Assembly: GCA_002423435.1 (NCBI GenBank)
Contig: DIWE01000002.1
Coordinates: 26,809 to 90,808 of the forward strand
Length of the DNA stretch: 64,000 nucleotides
Reading direction: 5' to 3'
Source: Clostridiales bacterium UBA6114
GTDB lineage: Bacteria; Bacillota; Clostridia; Oscillospirales; Butyricicoccaceae
A model generated the notes under the pieces. It was not told the origin of the DNA. It ran no database searches and saw nothing but the letters and a program-made list of their open reading frames with translations. A program made the position numbers and the translations under genes. Below are positions 52,336-60,674 of this stretch, one piece after another. Numbering within the stretch: the stretch's first letter is position 1; each line of letters begins with the position of its first letter.

Positions 52336-52519
52336 AGTTTCCCCCAGAATTAGGATTCAACGATCGCGGACCGACAGAGCGGCCCACCGGCAAAACCGTC
52401 GGGTTTCGGGAGGGTCAGCAGCCCGTTTTGGGCGTGGCCGAAAATCACCGTATGCCCTTCGCCCTTTATTCGAGCCTGAACCCCTAAGCGACGTTGAGGC
52501 TGGTTTTTCTTTCGTAGAG

Positions 52520-52549
52520 ATTATATCCCAATAACGCAGGGGAATACAA
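52520..52549 (-). promoter_or_regulatory. Probable gntR promoter
   Basis: On the minus strand TTGTAT (52549-52544), 18 bp, perfect TATAAT (52525-52520). The leader to the gntR start is about 180 nt, longer than needed. Confidence 0.5.
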
Positions 52550-52676
52550 GAGTAACGTCGCCTTCGCAGGGTCTTCCTTTCGTTATCCTCTCCGTTTGGA
52601 ACAGGTTGCATGGATGACGCGCCGATGAAATTTCAATATGACATTTTGCTTGTGCTTGTAGGATGGGTCGAATTAA

Positions 52677-52721
52677 GTATACCAGGCATGGAATAGGAAT
52701 GTCAATATTAATGGTATACCA
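52677..52721. promoter_or_regulatory. Two GntR-type operator sites
   Basis: AGTATACCA (half-good site, 52677-52684) and the perfect 10-bp palindrome TGGTATACCA (52712-52721), between the gntR and tctC promoters. Confidence 0.6.
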
Positions 52722-52781
52722 AAATCCTTGTCAGTATTTTAGTAAAAACTAATGAATTTCATCCAATTCAGGATAATCGTA

Positions 52782-52811
52782 TTGACATATGGCACATATA
52801 TCATGTATTCT
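52782..52811 (+). promoter_or_regulatory. Promoter of the third TctCBA operon
   Basis: Perfect TTGACA (52782-52787), 18-bp spacer, TATTCT (52806-52811). Confidence 0.65.
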
Positions 52812-52823
52812 ATGGTCAATGAC

Positions 52824-52833
52824 TGGTATACCG
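52824..52833. promoter_or_regulatory. GntR-type operator at the start of the TctC transcript
   Basis: TGGTATACCG, followed by a GGTATTA half-site, 12 bp after the -10 of the promoter at 52782. Binding here would block transcription start. Confidence 0.65.
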
Positions 52834-52954
52834 GTATTATTGATATTTGCTGTAGGGTGGAAACGCCTGATCAACCGAGACCAAAAACGAATGTCAGGCA
52901 GTTTCGGTTGAAACGCGTTTGGGAAATCAATTTAAAAAAGGAGAGGAAAATTTT

Positions 52955-54004
52955 ATGAAGAAAGCGAAACTACTTACAGTCTCCTTGGCTTTGGTTCTGT
53001 TCTGCTCCGTTTTCACCGCTTGTACCGGCACCTCCGGCCCTGCCGCGGGGGCCCCTTCTTCAGGCGGGAGCACCTCCGCTCCGCCCCCTCAGGAAAGTAG
53101 CGGCGGCGCCGACTATCCGACCAAAAGCATCCGCGTCATCGTTCCTTATGCCGCCGGCGGCAATACCGATCTGAATGCGCGCGCCGTCGCGAGCATCATG
53201 CAGGAGAACAAGATTCTGAGCCAACCCATGGTCGTTTCCAATATTACGGGCGCGAACACCATGGACGCGTGCAGCGCAATACTGGACGCCGACCCGGACG
53301 GATACACCCTCTTGTGCCATCATTCGTCTCTTTTGGCCATAAACGCCTCCGGCGCCGGCCGTATCAGATATGACGATATGGAGCCTGTCATTGAAGTCGC
53401 CTCGGCCCCCTTCTGTATCGTGGCTTCCAAGTCCAGCGGCTTCAAGACCGTTGAAGAGGTGGTCGAGTACGCCAAGGCCAATCCCGGCAAGCTGAAGATG
53501 GCCTACATAGGCGCCGGTTCCACCACCCATCTCACCGCCATGCTGTTTTTAACCAAAGCCGGCATTGCCGATTATGTAAACGTCGTTTCCTATTCTAACG
53601 GAGCCGACGGGCTTACCGCCCAGCTGAGCGGCGAGGTCGAACTGCGCGCCTCGGTCGGCCCGGACGCCGCCCGTTATATCACCTCCGGCGACCTGATTCC
53701 CCTATGCGTGAGTTCTGCCGCGAGCGGAGGTGTTTGGGCCGGCATCCCCACATGGGAGGAACTGGGCTACGGCATCGAGTTCTCCATGAGCCAGGGCTTT
53801 TATACCACCAAGGGCACTCCGGCGGAGTCCATCGAAATTTTGGCCGACGCCGTTGAGGAGGTCTGCAAGACCGATGCTTACGCTGATTTTTGCAAGGAAA
53901 ACGGTATGACCCCGACTTGGACGCGTACAGGCGAATGGAAAACCAAGCTCGACGCTATTTATCAGATTTGCGAAGGCGCTTTCTCCAGCGGAATTTTGAG
54001 CTGA
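52955..54004 (+). CDS. tctC: TctC-family solute-binding lipoprotein (third system)
   Basis: 349 residues. Signal peptide KKAKLLTVSLALVLFCSVF with lipobox TAC, then a Gly/Ser/Pro linker. The mature domain starts 'YPTKSIRVIVPYAAGGNTDLNAR', the Bug-family opening. 'YAKANPGKLKMAYIGAGSTTHLTA' is also typical. ATG at 52955 follows AAAAGGAGAGG. First gene of a GntR-controlled operon, so the ligand is probably the acid fed to the dehydratase or the LarA-type enzyme. Confidence 0.93.
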   Translation: MKKAKLLTVSLALVLFCSVFTACTGTSGPAAGAPSSGGSTSAPPPQESSGGADYPTKSIRVIVPYAAGGNTDLNARAVASIMQENKILSQPMVVSNITGANTMDACSAILDADPDGYTLLCHHSSLLAINASGAGRIRYDDMEPVIEVASAPFCIVASKSSGFKTVEEVVEYAKANPGKLKMAYIGAGSTTHLTAMLFLTKAGIADYVNVVSYSNGADGLTAQLSGEVELRASVGPDAARYITSGDLIPLCVSSAASGGVWAGIPTWEELGYGIEFSMSQGFYTTKGTPAESIEILADAVEEVCKTDAYADFCKENGMTPTWTRTGEWKTKLDAIYQICEGAFSSGILS

Positions 54005-54020
54005 TAACTTTCAGGATACT

Positions 54021-54060
54021 GTTGCCGCCCGGGTGTTAAAAAGGTCGTCCGGGTGGCAAC
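54021..54060 (+). repeat. Intergenic hairpin between tctC and tctB (third system)
   Basis: GTTGCCGCCCGG (54021-54032) pairs with CCGGGTGGCAAC (54049-54060), 11 of 12 positions. It begins 17 bp after the tctC stop; no T run. Confidence 0.6.
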
Positions 54061-54141
54061 GCTTGACGTTTTTATGCGATCAGGGATAACGCCCCGCGCC
54101 GTCCCGAGATTCTAAATGAAATCCGTATACGGAGGTTTGTC

Positions 54142-54603
54142 ATGCGAAAAGTAGAAAATGCCTTTGCCCTGTGCTTACTGGCTGTCTCCCTTGCAGTATT
54201 TTATGGTTCTTTGACCGTTCGCGTCTTCGTCTCCGAGCCCCTCACCGCAAAAACCTACGGCATGATCATCAGCGGCCTGCTGGCAGCCGCCTGCATTACC
54301 CAGCTTGCAAAAAACATCATGAAGAGCGCGGCCAAAGCGGAAGACAAGCCAATGGTCATCAAGGAGAAGCTGCGTATGGTCATTATAGCCGTGATGACGC
54401 TGTTTTATTGCTACGGAATCAACAACATCGGCTATTTCACCTCCACCTTCCTGTTTCTGACCATTACCATGATCGTCCTGCTGGACGTTCTGTCCTGGAA
54501 AAGCATCGTTAAATGCAGCGCTTTCAGCTTGGTTTTCTGTATTGCTCTGAAATTCATGTTCGATCTGATGCTCGTCTATATGCCCAACACCCCGCTGATT
54601 TGA
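54142..54603 (+). CDS. tctB: TctB-family small permease (third system)
   Basis: 153-residue four-helix membrane protein: 'AFALCLLAVSLAVFYGSLTVRV', 'YGMIISGLLAAACITQLAKNIM', 'MVIIAVMTLFYCYGINNIGYFTSTFLFLTITMIVLLDV', and a final helix. GGAGG lies before the ATG. It lies 44 bp upstream of tctA. Confidence 0.88.
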   Translation: MRKVENAFALCLLAVSLAVFYGSLTVRVFVSEPLTAKTYGMIISGLLAAACITQLAKNIMKSAAKAEDKPMVIKEKLRMVIIAVMTLFYCYGINNIGYFTSTFLFLTITMIVLLDVLSWKSIVKCSAFSLVFCIALKFMFDLMLVYMPNTPLI

Positions 54604-54647
54604 TTCGTTTGGTTTGATACAGCAAGGTAAAAGGAGGAGTTTTGTCG

Positions 54648-56156
54648 ATGTCCATGTTATCGTCCTTATTATCCATCGCAACCGGACCCGCCATCATCTA
54701 TATGTTCGCGGGCGTGCTGTTGGGCTTGATCTTCGGCGCGATTCCCGGCCTGACCGCTACCCTCGCCGTCGTAATACTGATCCCTATCACCTACACCATG
54801 GATGTCACGGTCGGCATGTCCATGCTGATCGGGGCCTACGTCGGGGGTATGTCGGGAGGTTTCGTCTCCGCCATCATGCTGAACATGCCCGGCACCCCCT
54901 CCTCGGTGGCCACCTGCTTCGACGGGTTTCCTCTCGCCCAGCAGGGAAAAGCCAGCAAGGCCATGGGGGCCGGGATGATCGCCAACCTATTCGGCACCCT
55001 GTTCGGCTGGCTGTGCCTGCTTCTGGTCGGTCCCGCGCTGACCAGGGTCGCCCTGAGCTTCGGCGCCTTTGAAACCTCCGCCGCCCTGCTCTTTGGTTTT
55101 ACCGCCGTGGTTTCGCTGTCCGGAAGCAATCCCTTCAAGGGCCTCCTCTGCGCGCTGCTGGGCCTGACACTTTGCCTGATCGGTTACGACACCGTGACCG
55201 GCATGCCCCGGGCCACCTATGACCTTAAGTTGCTTGAAACCGGGTTCAGCCAGATGCCGGTGCTCATCGGTCTGTTCGTTTGCTCCGAGGTTTTCTCACA
55301 GGTGGAGGAGATTGCCCAGAAGTTCATTGTGCCAAAACAAAAAATGATAAAGGGCGTGGATATGACCTTTAAGGATTTTGTAAGCTATCTGCCGAATCTC
55401 GTCCGCTCCAGTGCCATCGGCGTGGCCATCGGCATTCTGCCCGGCATCGGCGGCGCTTTCGCGAACTTTGTCACCTACGACCAGGCCAGAAAAGCCGATA
55501 AACACCCCGAGACCTTTGGCAAGGGAAACATTAACGGCGTCATTGCCGCGGAGGCCGGCAACAAGGGAACCATCGGCGGCGCGCTGGTCCCCTTTGTCGC
55601 CTTGGGCATTCCGGGCGACATCGTGACCGCCGTGCTGCTGGGCGGGCTGATGATCAAGGGGATCACCCCGGGTCCCCTGTTTGCTTCCGAGCATCCCGAG
55701 ACCGTCAACGCCATTTACAACTCCGTGCTTCTGGCGAGCCTTCTGGTTTTCGTGTTCATGATTTTCGTCGGTATCCGGCTGTTTCCCTACTGCCTGCGCA
55801 TCCCCAAGCACGTCCTGCTTCCCATCGTGCTTATTTTTGCCCTGGTCGGTACATACAACCTGAATTTCAGCACCGCCGACGTATGGGTCGCTGCTCTCTT
55901 CGGCCTTGTCGGGTATCTGATGGACAAGATCAGGATGCCGAAAACGCCTATGATTATCACCATGATTCTGGGAAAGAGCTTTGAAAATTATCTGCGGACC
56001 GCCATGACGCTGAGCGGCGGCAGCCTTTTGCCCTTCCTTACCCGGCCCTTCGCGCTGATCTTTATATTGGCCACCGTGGCTACGCTCTTGGTACCTGTTG
56101 CCGCCGAGCGGCGGAAGGCCAAAAAAGAAGCCGCCGTGGTGCAGAAGGTAAAATAA
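54648..56156 (+). CDS. tctA: TctA-family large permease (third system)
   Basis: 502-residue carrier. The paired motifs 'GAIPGLTATLAVVILIPITYTMD' in parts, 'GGFVSAIMLNMPGTPSSVATCFDG' and 'GILPGIGGAFANFVTYDQARKADKHPE' are clear. ATG at 54648 sits 9 bases after AAGGAGGAG; a TTG at 54642 is too close. The second half reads YDQARKADKHP where other systems have YSEAVRSSKHP, so the substrate may differ. Confidence 0.94.
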   Translation: MSMLSSLLSIATGPAIIYMFAGVLLGLIFGAIPGLTATLAVVILIPITYTMDVTVGMSMLIGAYVGGMSGGFVSAIMLNMPGTPSSVATCFDGFPLAQQGKASKAMGAGMIANLFGTLFGWLCLLLVGPALTRVALSFGAFETSAALLFGFTAVVSLSGSNPFKGLLCALLGLTLCLIGYDTVTGMPRATYDLKLLETGFSQMPVLIGLFVCSEVFSQVEEIAQKFIVPKQKMIKGVDMTFKDFVSYLPNLVRSSAIGVAIGILPGIGGAFANFVTYDQARKADKHPETFGKGNINGVIAAEAGNKGTIGGALVPFVALGIPGDIVTAVLLGGLMIKGITPGPLFASEHPETVNAIYNSVLLASLLVFVFMIFVGIRLFPYCLRIPKHVLLPIVLIFALVGTYNLNFSTADVWVAALFGLVGYLMDKIRMPKTPMIITMILGKSFENYLRTAMTLSGGSLLPFLTRPFALIFILATVATLLVPVAAERRKAKKEAAVVQKVK

Positions 56157-56243
56157 GAAATTGAATCCGAAGCTGAGACAGCTTGCATTGGGCTCCAATG
56201 CAGGCTGTTTGCCTAAGCTCGCCTTAAAAGGAGTTGACTGAGT

Positions 56244-57527
56244 ATGAGCTTTATCGAGGATACGCTCGCCGCCGTTCCGTTTCCCAAAATCGTTAAGGTG
56301 GAACAACGGTTTGATAGCTCCCATATTGAACCGAAGGATATGGAGCGGTATGTTCTGGATCAGCTTGTCCGGCTGCAGGGCTTTACGGGCATCAAGCCCG
56401 GTCAGCGCATCGCCCTTACGGGCGGGAGCCGGGCTTTCGACGGCCTCGTACCCGTCACCCGTGCTGTGGCGGATGCCGTTCGCGGCAGAGGAGCTGAGCC
56501 GTTTCTTGTGCCCGCCATGGGCAGCCACGGCGGAGCGACCGCCGAAGGGCAGCGCGCCATGCTGGAGGACCTCGGCATGACCGAGGAAGCCGTCCATGCG
56601 CCTATTTTATCCTCCATGGAGGTGGACCGGATCGGCGAGGTTCTGGACGGACGGCCGGTATTTCTGGACCGCTATGCTAACCGGGCGGACGGGATTATCC
56701 TGATCAACCGCATCAAATGCCATACATCGTTCCGGGGCAGGTATGAGAGCGGTCTGATGAAAATGATGGCCATCGGCCTGGGCAAGCAGGAAGGAGCGCA
56801 GCATTATCATCAGACCGGTCTCGGGACGATGGCACAGGCCGTCGAAGCGGTGGGAAACGAGGTGCTGCGGCTGAAAAACATTCTGTTCGGGGTGGGCATT
56901 ATTGAAAACGGCTTTGGAAAGGCGGCGGACATTGTCTGCATGGAGAGGCGGGACATTCCCGCACGGGAAGCGCAGCTGCTTGTAAAAGCCAACGGCTATC
57001 TGCCCAGGATGTTCTGCAAAAAGCTGGACGTACTCGGCATACAGAAAATCGGGAAAGACGTCAGCGGGACCGGCATGGACACCAACGTGGTCGGCCGCTT
57101 CCCGGGGAATCCGGAGAATGTGGACGTCCATATCAAGCGTATTGTCATCCTGGATCTGACCGATGTAAGCCATGGCAACGCCAACGGCATGGGTCGGGCG
57201 GACTTTATCACGCAGCGGCTTTACGACAAAATCAAACCGGATCAGTTTTATCCCAATGCGCTGACCTCGACGGCCGTGGAATCCGCCAGGATACCCATAG
57301 TCCTGCCCAGCGACAGGCTTTCCATCGCGGCGGCCGTCAAAACGAGTACCCTGGCCGATTTTAAGCAGGCGCGTCTGGCCCTGATCGAGAGCACCAAAAA
57401 TATGTTCGTTTTTTATGTCTCCGAAAACATGCTTGAAGAGGCAAGGGCGCATGGCGCGCTGATCAGAAGCGAACCCTTTGAAATCCCCTTCGACGAAAAG
57501 GGAGCCCTTTTGCTCGAATACAAATGA
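56244..57527 (+). CDS. LarA-family (lactate racemase-like, DUF2088) protein
   Basis: 427 residues. 'VPAMGSHGGATAEGQRAMLEDLGM' and 'RIKCHTSFRGRYESGLMKMMAIGLGKQEGA' match the nickel-pincer racemase superfamily, with the His and Lys positions that hold the cofactor apparently present in GSHGG, CHTSF and the GLGKQ segment. LarA proteins racemise or epimerise 2-hydroxy acids. AAAGGAG lies before the ATG. It lies 87 bp after tctA in the GntR-linked operon, suggesting stereo-inversion of an imported hydroxy acid. Cofactor genes larBCE are not in view. Confidence 0.8.
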   Translation: MSFIEDTLAAVPFPKIVKVEQRFDSSHIEPKDMERYVLDQLVRLQGFTGIKPGQRIALTGGSRAFDGLVPVTRAVADAVRGRGAEPFLVPAMGSHGGATAEGQRAMLEDLGMTEEAVHAPILSSMEVDRIGEVLDGRPVFLDRYANRADGIILINRIKCHTSFRGRYESGLMKMMAIGLGKQEGAQHYHQTGLGTMAQAVEAVGNEVLRLKNILFGVGIIENGFGKAADIVCMERRDIPAREAQLLVKANGYLPRMFCKKLDVLGIQKIGKDVSGTGMDTNVVGRFPGNPENVDVHIKRIVILDLTDVSHGNANGMGRADFITQRLYDKIKPDQFYPNALTSTAVESARIPIVLPSDRLSIAAAVKTSTLADFKQARLALIESTKNMFVFYVSENMLEEARAHGALIRSEPFEIPFDEKGALLLEYK

Positions 57528-57642
57528 TCCGATGCGGCGGCGGCTTGCTTTACGACGCCGGACTGAAAACCAAGCATTTTGCGGTATTCTCGGGCCCGGG
57601 CATTCATTTTTTTATTTTAAGAATTAAACGAGGTGGTTTTTT

Positions 57643-57993
57643 ATGATCGTCACAGTAGAAAAAGCCCTGCACCAGGAAATGGGCCCCGGCATTAAGCGCC
57701 TGCATTATCTCGATAAGGAAACCGGTGCGGGCTGCGTCTCCCTGGGTACGATGACTCTGGAGCCTCATACAAGCCTGGCGGAGCACACCCATCTGGTGGA
57801 GGATGCCATGCTGGTGCTCGAGGGGGAGGGGATATTCCTGCTCGACGGCGTGGAATATCCCGTCGCCAAAGGTATGGCCCTGCTGGTGCCGGCCGGCGCG
57901 CCGCATTCTATCCGCAATAACGGTGACAAGCCGTTCAGTGTGGTTTATACCTACCCTGCGGTCGGAGTGGAACGATTTCCGGCCGGGGATTAA
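57643..57993 (+). CDS. Small cupin-domain protein
   Basis: 116 residues with 'MTLEPHTSLAEHTHLVEDAMLVLEGEGIFLLDG' and 'VAKGMALLVPAGAPHSIRNNGDKPFSVVYTYPA', both cupin motifs with His/Glu metal ligands. Last gene of the TctCBA-LarA operon. GAGGTGG precedes the ATG. Third cupin of the window to sit at or near the end of a carboxylate operon. Confidence 0.82.
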   Translation: MIVTVEKALHQEMGPGIKRLHYLDKETGAGCVSLGTMTLEPHTSLAEHTHLVEDAMLVLEGEGIFLLDGVEYPVAKGMALLVPAGAPHSIRNNGDKPFSVVYTYPAVGVERFPAGD

Positions 57994-58072
57994 GCTTTTT
58001 ATCTTGCATCCGTTTTGATAAAACGACGGGGCCGGAAGATACATATATTGTCGTCAGATGGACCAAAAATTT

Positions 58073-58117
58073 AACCGGGGGCTGCCCTAAAAGTATTTTA
58101 GGGCAGCCCCCGGTTTT
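58073..58117. terminator. Bidirectional terminator
   Basis: A 21-bp perfect stem (58073-58093 with 58097-58117) built on CCGGGGGCTGCCCTAAAA, 3-base loop, with AA/TT ends and a T5 run on the plus strand. It ends the cupin operon and, on the other strand, the GAPDH unit. Confidence 0.93.
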
Positions 58118-58171
58118 TATAGCTCGGGTTTTATGAATCACATAGGCAAGCCTCATGGCCACTTTCCGCGC

Positions 58172-58285
58172 GGTGCTTTTGAGCGTTCCCGTTTCCCGGT
58201 CCACCGGCTGGTTTAAGTCCACCCGGCAAAGCACCGTTTTGCCCCTAAAGTCGAAATCGTCCAGGGTGTGAATCCCGAATCGCAT
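58172..58285 (-). pseudogene. Truncated phosphoglycerate kinase (N-terminal fragment only)
   Basis: From ATG at 58285 (AAAGGGAG before it) the sequence reads 'TLDDFDFRGKTVLCRVDLNQPVD', the unmistakable phosphoglycerate kinase N-terminus with the substrate-binding RVDLN. After about 38 residues homology stops and the frame runs into the terminator stem. The remaining ~360 residues are absent. It lies 54 bp after the archaeal-type GAPDH gene, so an ancestral gap-pgk pair lost its pgk by internal deletion. The start site is intact, so a short peptide may still be made. Confidence 0.75.
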
Positions 58286-58339
58286 TTTGAATCTCCCTTT
58301 CCATGCCGTTTGATCAGGTTTCCACGCGACCGCAATCGT

Positions 58340-59368
58340 TTATTTCCACTTGCCGATTCCCAGATATTTGTTGGTCGCGGCGGTGCCCTCCTCCCGGGTC
58401 TGCTGCACCCTGCACGCCGCCCGGATGCCGTCTATCGATTCCGGGATCGTGACGCTCTCCTGCGGGATGTTGATTGCATACATGATGTCGCCGCCGCTCT
58501 CCACGATGCTGTCCTCCCACAGCGCGATCTCGTACATATCCCCGCGGGGATTGCCCAGGTCGCGCGCGTAGCGGAACAGGCTCGCATTGCCGAGAAAGCC
58601 TTCGGCTATACTGACGATCCGGATTCTGGGATGGGCTTTGAACGCGTTAAGCGCCATTTCTCCGGTAATCTTTTTCTTGCCCGTCGCGACCACCGTGATA
58701 ATGTGCCCGTGTGTGACGGGCGTGTGCACGAGAATGCCCGTCGCGTCCACATGCGGCATGATGGTCATCAGGTCGACCGCCTGATGGCTGGGCGCCTTTT
58801 CCATCTGCAGCGCGTTTGTCAGGCCGCGGTGGTAGTCGCCGGGGTCGGACACGCGGCGGATGATCGTGATCGCGACCTTTTCAATGCCATAAGCGCGATC
58901 GAGGCAGTCCACCGAGCGGATCAGTCCGGTGGTATTGCAGCTGGTCAGCTTTAAGTAGTCGGCGCCCAGCCCCTTTTCATAGTTTGCATACCCGTGAAAG
59001 AAAACGTCGGCGACAGAGTCTTTCTCGCCGCCCTGAAAAACGGCCTTGACGCCCTTTTTTACGTACAGCTCTTTATTTTTTGCGCCCACGCCGCCGGGAG
59101 AACTGTCCAGCATAATGTCGACCCTGCCGACCAGATCTTCGAACGTGCCCGAAACGGGGATGTCCAATTCGTCAAATTTCGACTTGTCCGCGCCGTCGAC
59201 CAAAAACAGGCTGTACGGCATGCCCTTTTCCTTAAGCGCGCGGATGGACAGCGTCGGCATCAGATCCGCCACCCCGACAAGCTCCATGTCCTCCTGCAAT
59301 GCGACGCCGTCGGCCAGCCTCTGTCCGATTGTGCCGTAACCGGCCACGCCCACCTTGATCTTTGCCAT
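58340..59368 (-). CDS. gapB: Archaeal-type (type II) glyceraldehyde-3-phosphate dehydrogenase
   Basis: 342 residues. 'IKVGVAGYGTIGQRLADGV' (Rossmann), 'VDIMLDSSPGGVGAKNKELY', and the active-site 'LTSCNTTGLIRSVDCLD' with the catalytic Cys match type II GAPDH, as found in archaea, rather than the bacterial GapA with its SCTTN motif. It would oxidise glyceraldehyde-3-phosphate (or a related phospho-aldehyde) with NAD(P)+. ATG at 59368 follows a purine-rich site (TAGGAGGTAGG). Upstream are 4hbD and a GldA-type gene; downstream is a pgk remnant. A transfer origin is plausible but unproven. The symbol is a best guess. Confidence 0.88.
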   Translation of the reverse strand: MAKIKVGVAGYGTIGQRLADGVALQEDMELVGVADLMPTLSIRALKEKGMPYSLFLVDGADKSKFDELDIPVSGTFEDLVGRVDIMLDSSPGGVGAKNKELYVKKGVKAVFQGGEKDSVADVFFHGYANYEKGLGADYLKLTSCNTTGLIRSVDCLDRAYGIEKVAITIIRRVSDPGDYHRGLTNALQMEKAPSHQAVDLMTIMPHVDATGILVHTPVTHGHIITVVATGKKKITGEMALNAFKAHPRIRIVSIAEGFLGNASLFRYARDLGNPRGDMYEIALWEDSIVESGGDIMYAINIPQESVTIPESIDGIRAACRVQQTREEGTAATNKYLGIGKWK

Positions 59369-59427
59369 ATTCCTACCTCCTATTTGATATCGGGTTTGAC
59401 TGGGAACGAAGGATTCAGCCGTTCGGT

Positions 59428-60555
59428 TTAATAACACTCGCTGTAAATTTCGACGATCAGCTCCCGGATCAGCGGCACATAAGAATTTACCACCAGCCTC
59501 TGCTGGTTTTGAAGCACGGAATCGGCGAAAAGCCCGATGTCCTCTTTGGTAAAGCCGTATTCGCGCAGCGGTTTTAAATGGAGGATCCTTTCCTCGAGCG
59601 CCGCCAGAGTCTTAAGCGCGTTTTCAGGGTCGCAGCCGAGAATGCGCGCGATCAGCTTCTTAAAGTCGGCGATCTTTCCGTCCGGCTTGATCGCGTCGTA
59701 CTTTTCGAGCACCTTGCCGAAAAGCGCATAGTTTGATTCGCCGTGCGGCACATGGTAGGTACCGCCGAGCGGGAAGCTCATGGCGTGCACCGTGGCGCAG
59801 CCCGCCTGCAAAAACGCGATGCCGGCGTAGCACGATGCGGTGATAAATTCGTCCAGATAATCAAACCGCGCGTCGGGCCCGCCGTCGCCGATTCTCCTGA
59901 AGCCCTCGAGAATCAGCTCCACCGCCCTGACGCCGAACAGCTCGGACGTAAGGGTCGCGCGGGAGGGGGAAAGATAGGACTCCACCCCGTGGATGAGCGC
60001 GTCGATCGCGGAGGCCGCGAAGGGCTGAAAGGGCAGGGTTTTTAAAAGCGCGGGGATCAGGCAGACCGCGTCCGGGATGAGCAGGTCGGAAACCAGCCCC
60101 AGCTTGGTGGTCTTGCCGGCCTCGTCCCTTACGATGGCCACGGAAATATTGGTTACCTCCGAGCCGGTGCCGCAGGTGGTCGGAACGGCGATCAGCGGTT
60201 TTGCCTTTACCACCTCGGCCTTTTTGAAATACAGATCGTGCACCGAGCCGGTCCGCTTGAGCGAAAGCAGCTTTCCTAGATCCATAATGGCGCCGCCGCC
60301 GATCGCGACGACGCGCGTATAGCTGTCCTCGCCGACAGCGCTCCAGATATCGGCGATCATCTCCTCGGACGGCTCTCCGGCGCCGAATTTTTCCTGGAAC
60401 ACATAGGCGCAGTCAAGCCTCGACTCCTTCATAAAGGGGGTGTAGATAAACTCGTTGGTCAGAACGAGATCTCCCTTTTTAAGACTAATTTCCCGAGCGA
60501 ACTCTTCAAACGTCTTGAACTTGTGCAGCTCAGGTTTTATCAATATTTCTCTCAT
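59428..60555 (-). CDS. 4hbD: NAD-dependent 4-hydroxybutyrate dehydrogenase (iron-type alcohol dehydrogenase)
   Basis: 375 residues, strongly like the clostridial enzyme: 'HKFKTFEEFAREISLKKGDLVLTNEFIYTPFM', 'VFQEKFGAGEPSEEMIADI', 'VAIGGGAIMDLGKLLSL', 'VPTTCGTGSEVTNISVAIV'. Iron/zinc ligands are expected in 'SAIDALIHGVESYLSP' and 'HAMSFPLGGTYHVPHGESNYALF'. It interconverts succinate semialdehyde and 4-hydroxybutyrate, though related 4-carbon aldehydes are possible here. ATG at 60555 is chosen because the upstream leader element places AAAGGA 13 bases before it. Partner genes of the 4-hydroxybutyrate route are not seen. Confidence 0.88.
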   Translation of the reverse strand: MREILIKPELHKFKTFEEFAREISLKKGDLVLTNEFIYTPFMKESRLDCAYVFQEKFGAGEPSEEMIADIWSAVGEDSYTRVVAIGGGAIMDLGKLLSLKRTGSVHDLYFKKAEVVKAKPLIAVPTTCGTGSEVTNISVAIVRDEAGKTTKLGLVSDLLIPDAVCLIPALLKTLPFQPFAASAIDALIHGVESYLSPSRATLTSELFGVRAVELILEGFRRIGDGGPDARFDYLDEFITASCYAGIAFLQAGCATVHAMSFPLGGTYHVPHGESNYALFGKVLEKYDAIKPDGKIADFKKLIARILGCDPENALKTLAALEERILHLKPLREYGFTKEDIGLFADSVLQNQQRLVVNSYVPLIRELIVEIYSECY

Positions 60556-60665
60556 CGCTATGACCATTCCTTTCCGTTGCGTTTGACGGCACAAAATGAC
60601 CATAAGAAAGGAATGGTCATTTTGTGCATGTGTTGCGCTTGCCCGCCTAAAGCGGGCAAGCGCGC
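60556..60665 (-). repeat. Leader element, AAAGGA version, copy 3 (upstream of 4hbD)
   Basis: Minus strand: a GC hairpin with perfect 12-bp arms GCGCTTGCCCGC/GCGGGCAAGCGC (60665-60636), CAACACATGC, inverted repeat GCACAAAATGACCAT / ATGGTCATTTTGTGC (60627-60589), then AAAGGAATGGTCAT (60573-60560) before the ATG. The first AAGTTTGAA hairpin of copies 1 and 2 is missing. One extra base in the loop shifts the MTIPF frame, which then runs 20 codons and ends at a TAG within the start region. Anti-Shine-Dalgarno at 60620-60607. Confidence 0.8.
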
Positions 60666-60674
60666 TTATACTTA

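Larger units (their letters stand above)
52336..52954. other. Divergent intergenic region between gntR and the third tctC
   Basis: 619 bp. It contains the gntR promoter (52520-52549) with a ~180-nt leader to gntR, three TATAC-type operators (52677, 52712, 52824) and the tctC promoter (52782-52811). No supported open frame. Confidence 0.7.

Noticed and set aside
52336..52520. Riboswitch in the gntR leader
   Set aside because: The leader has GC hairpins but no match to any riboswitch I know; only the promoter is reported.
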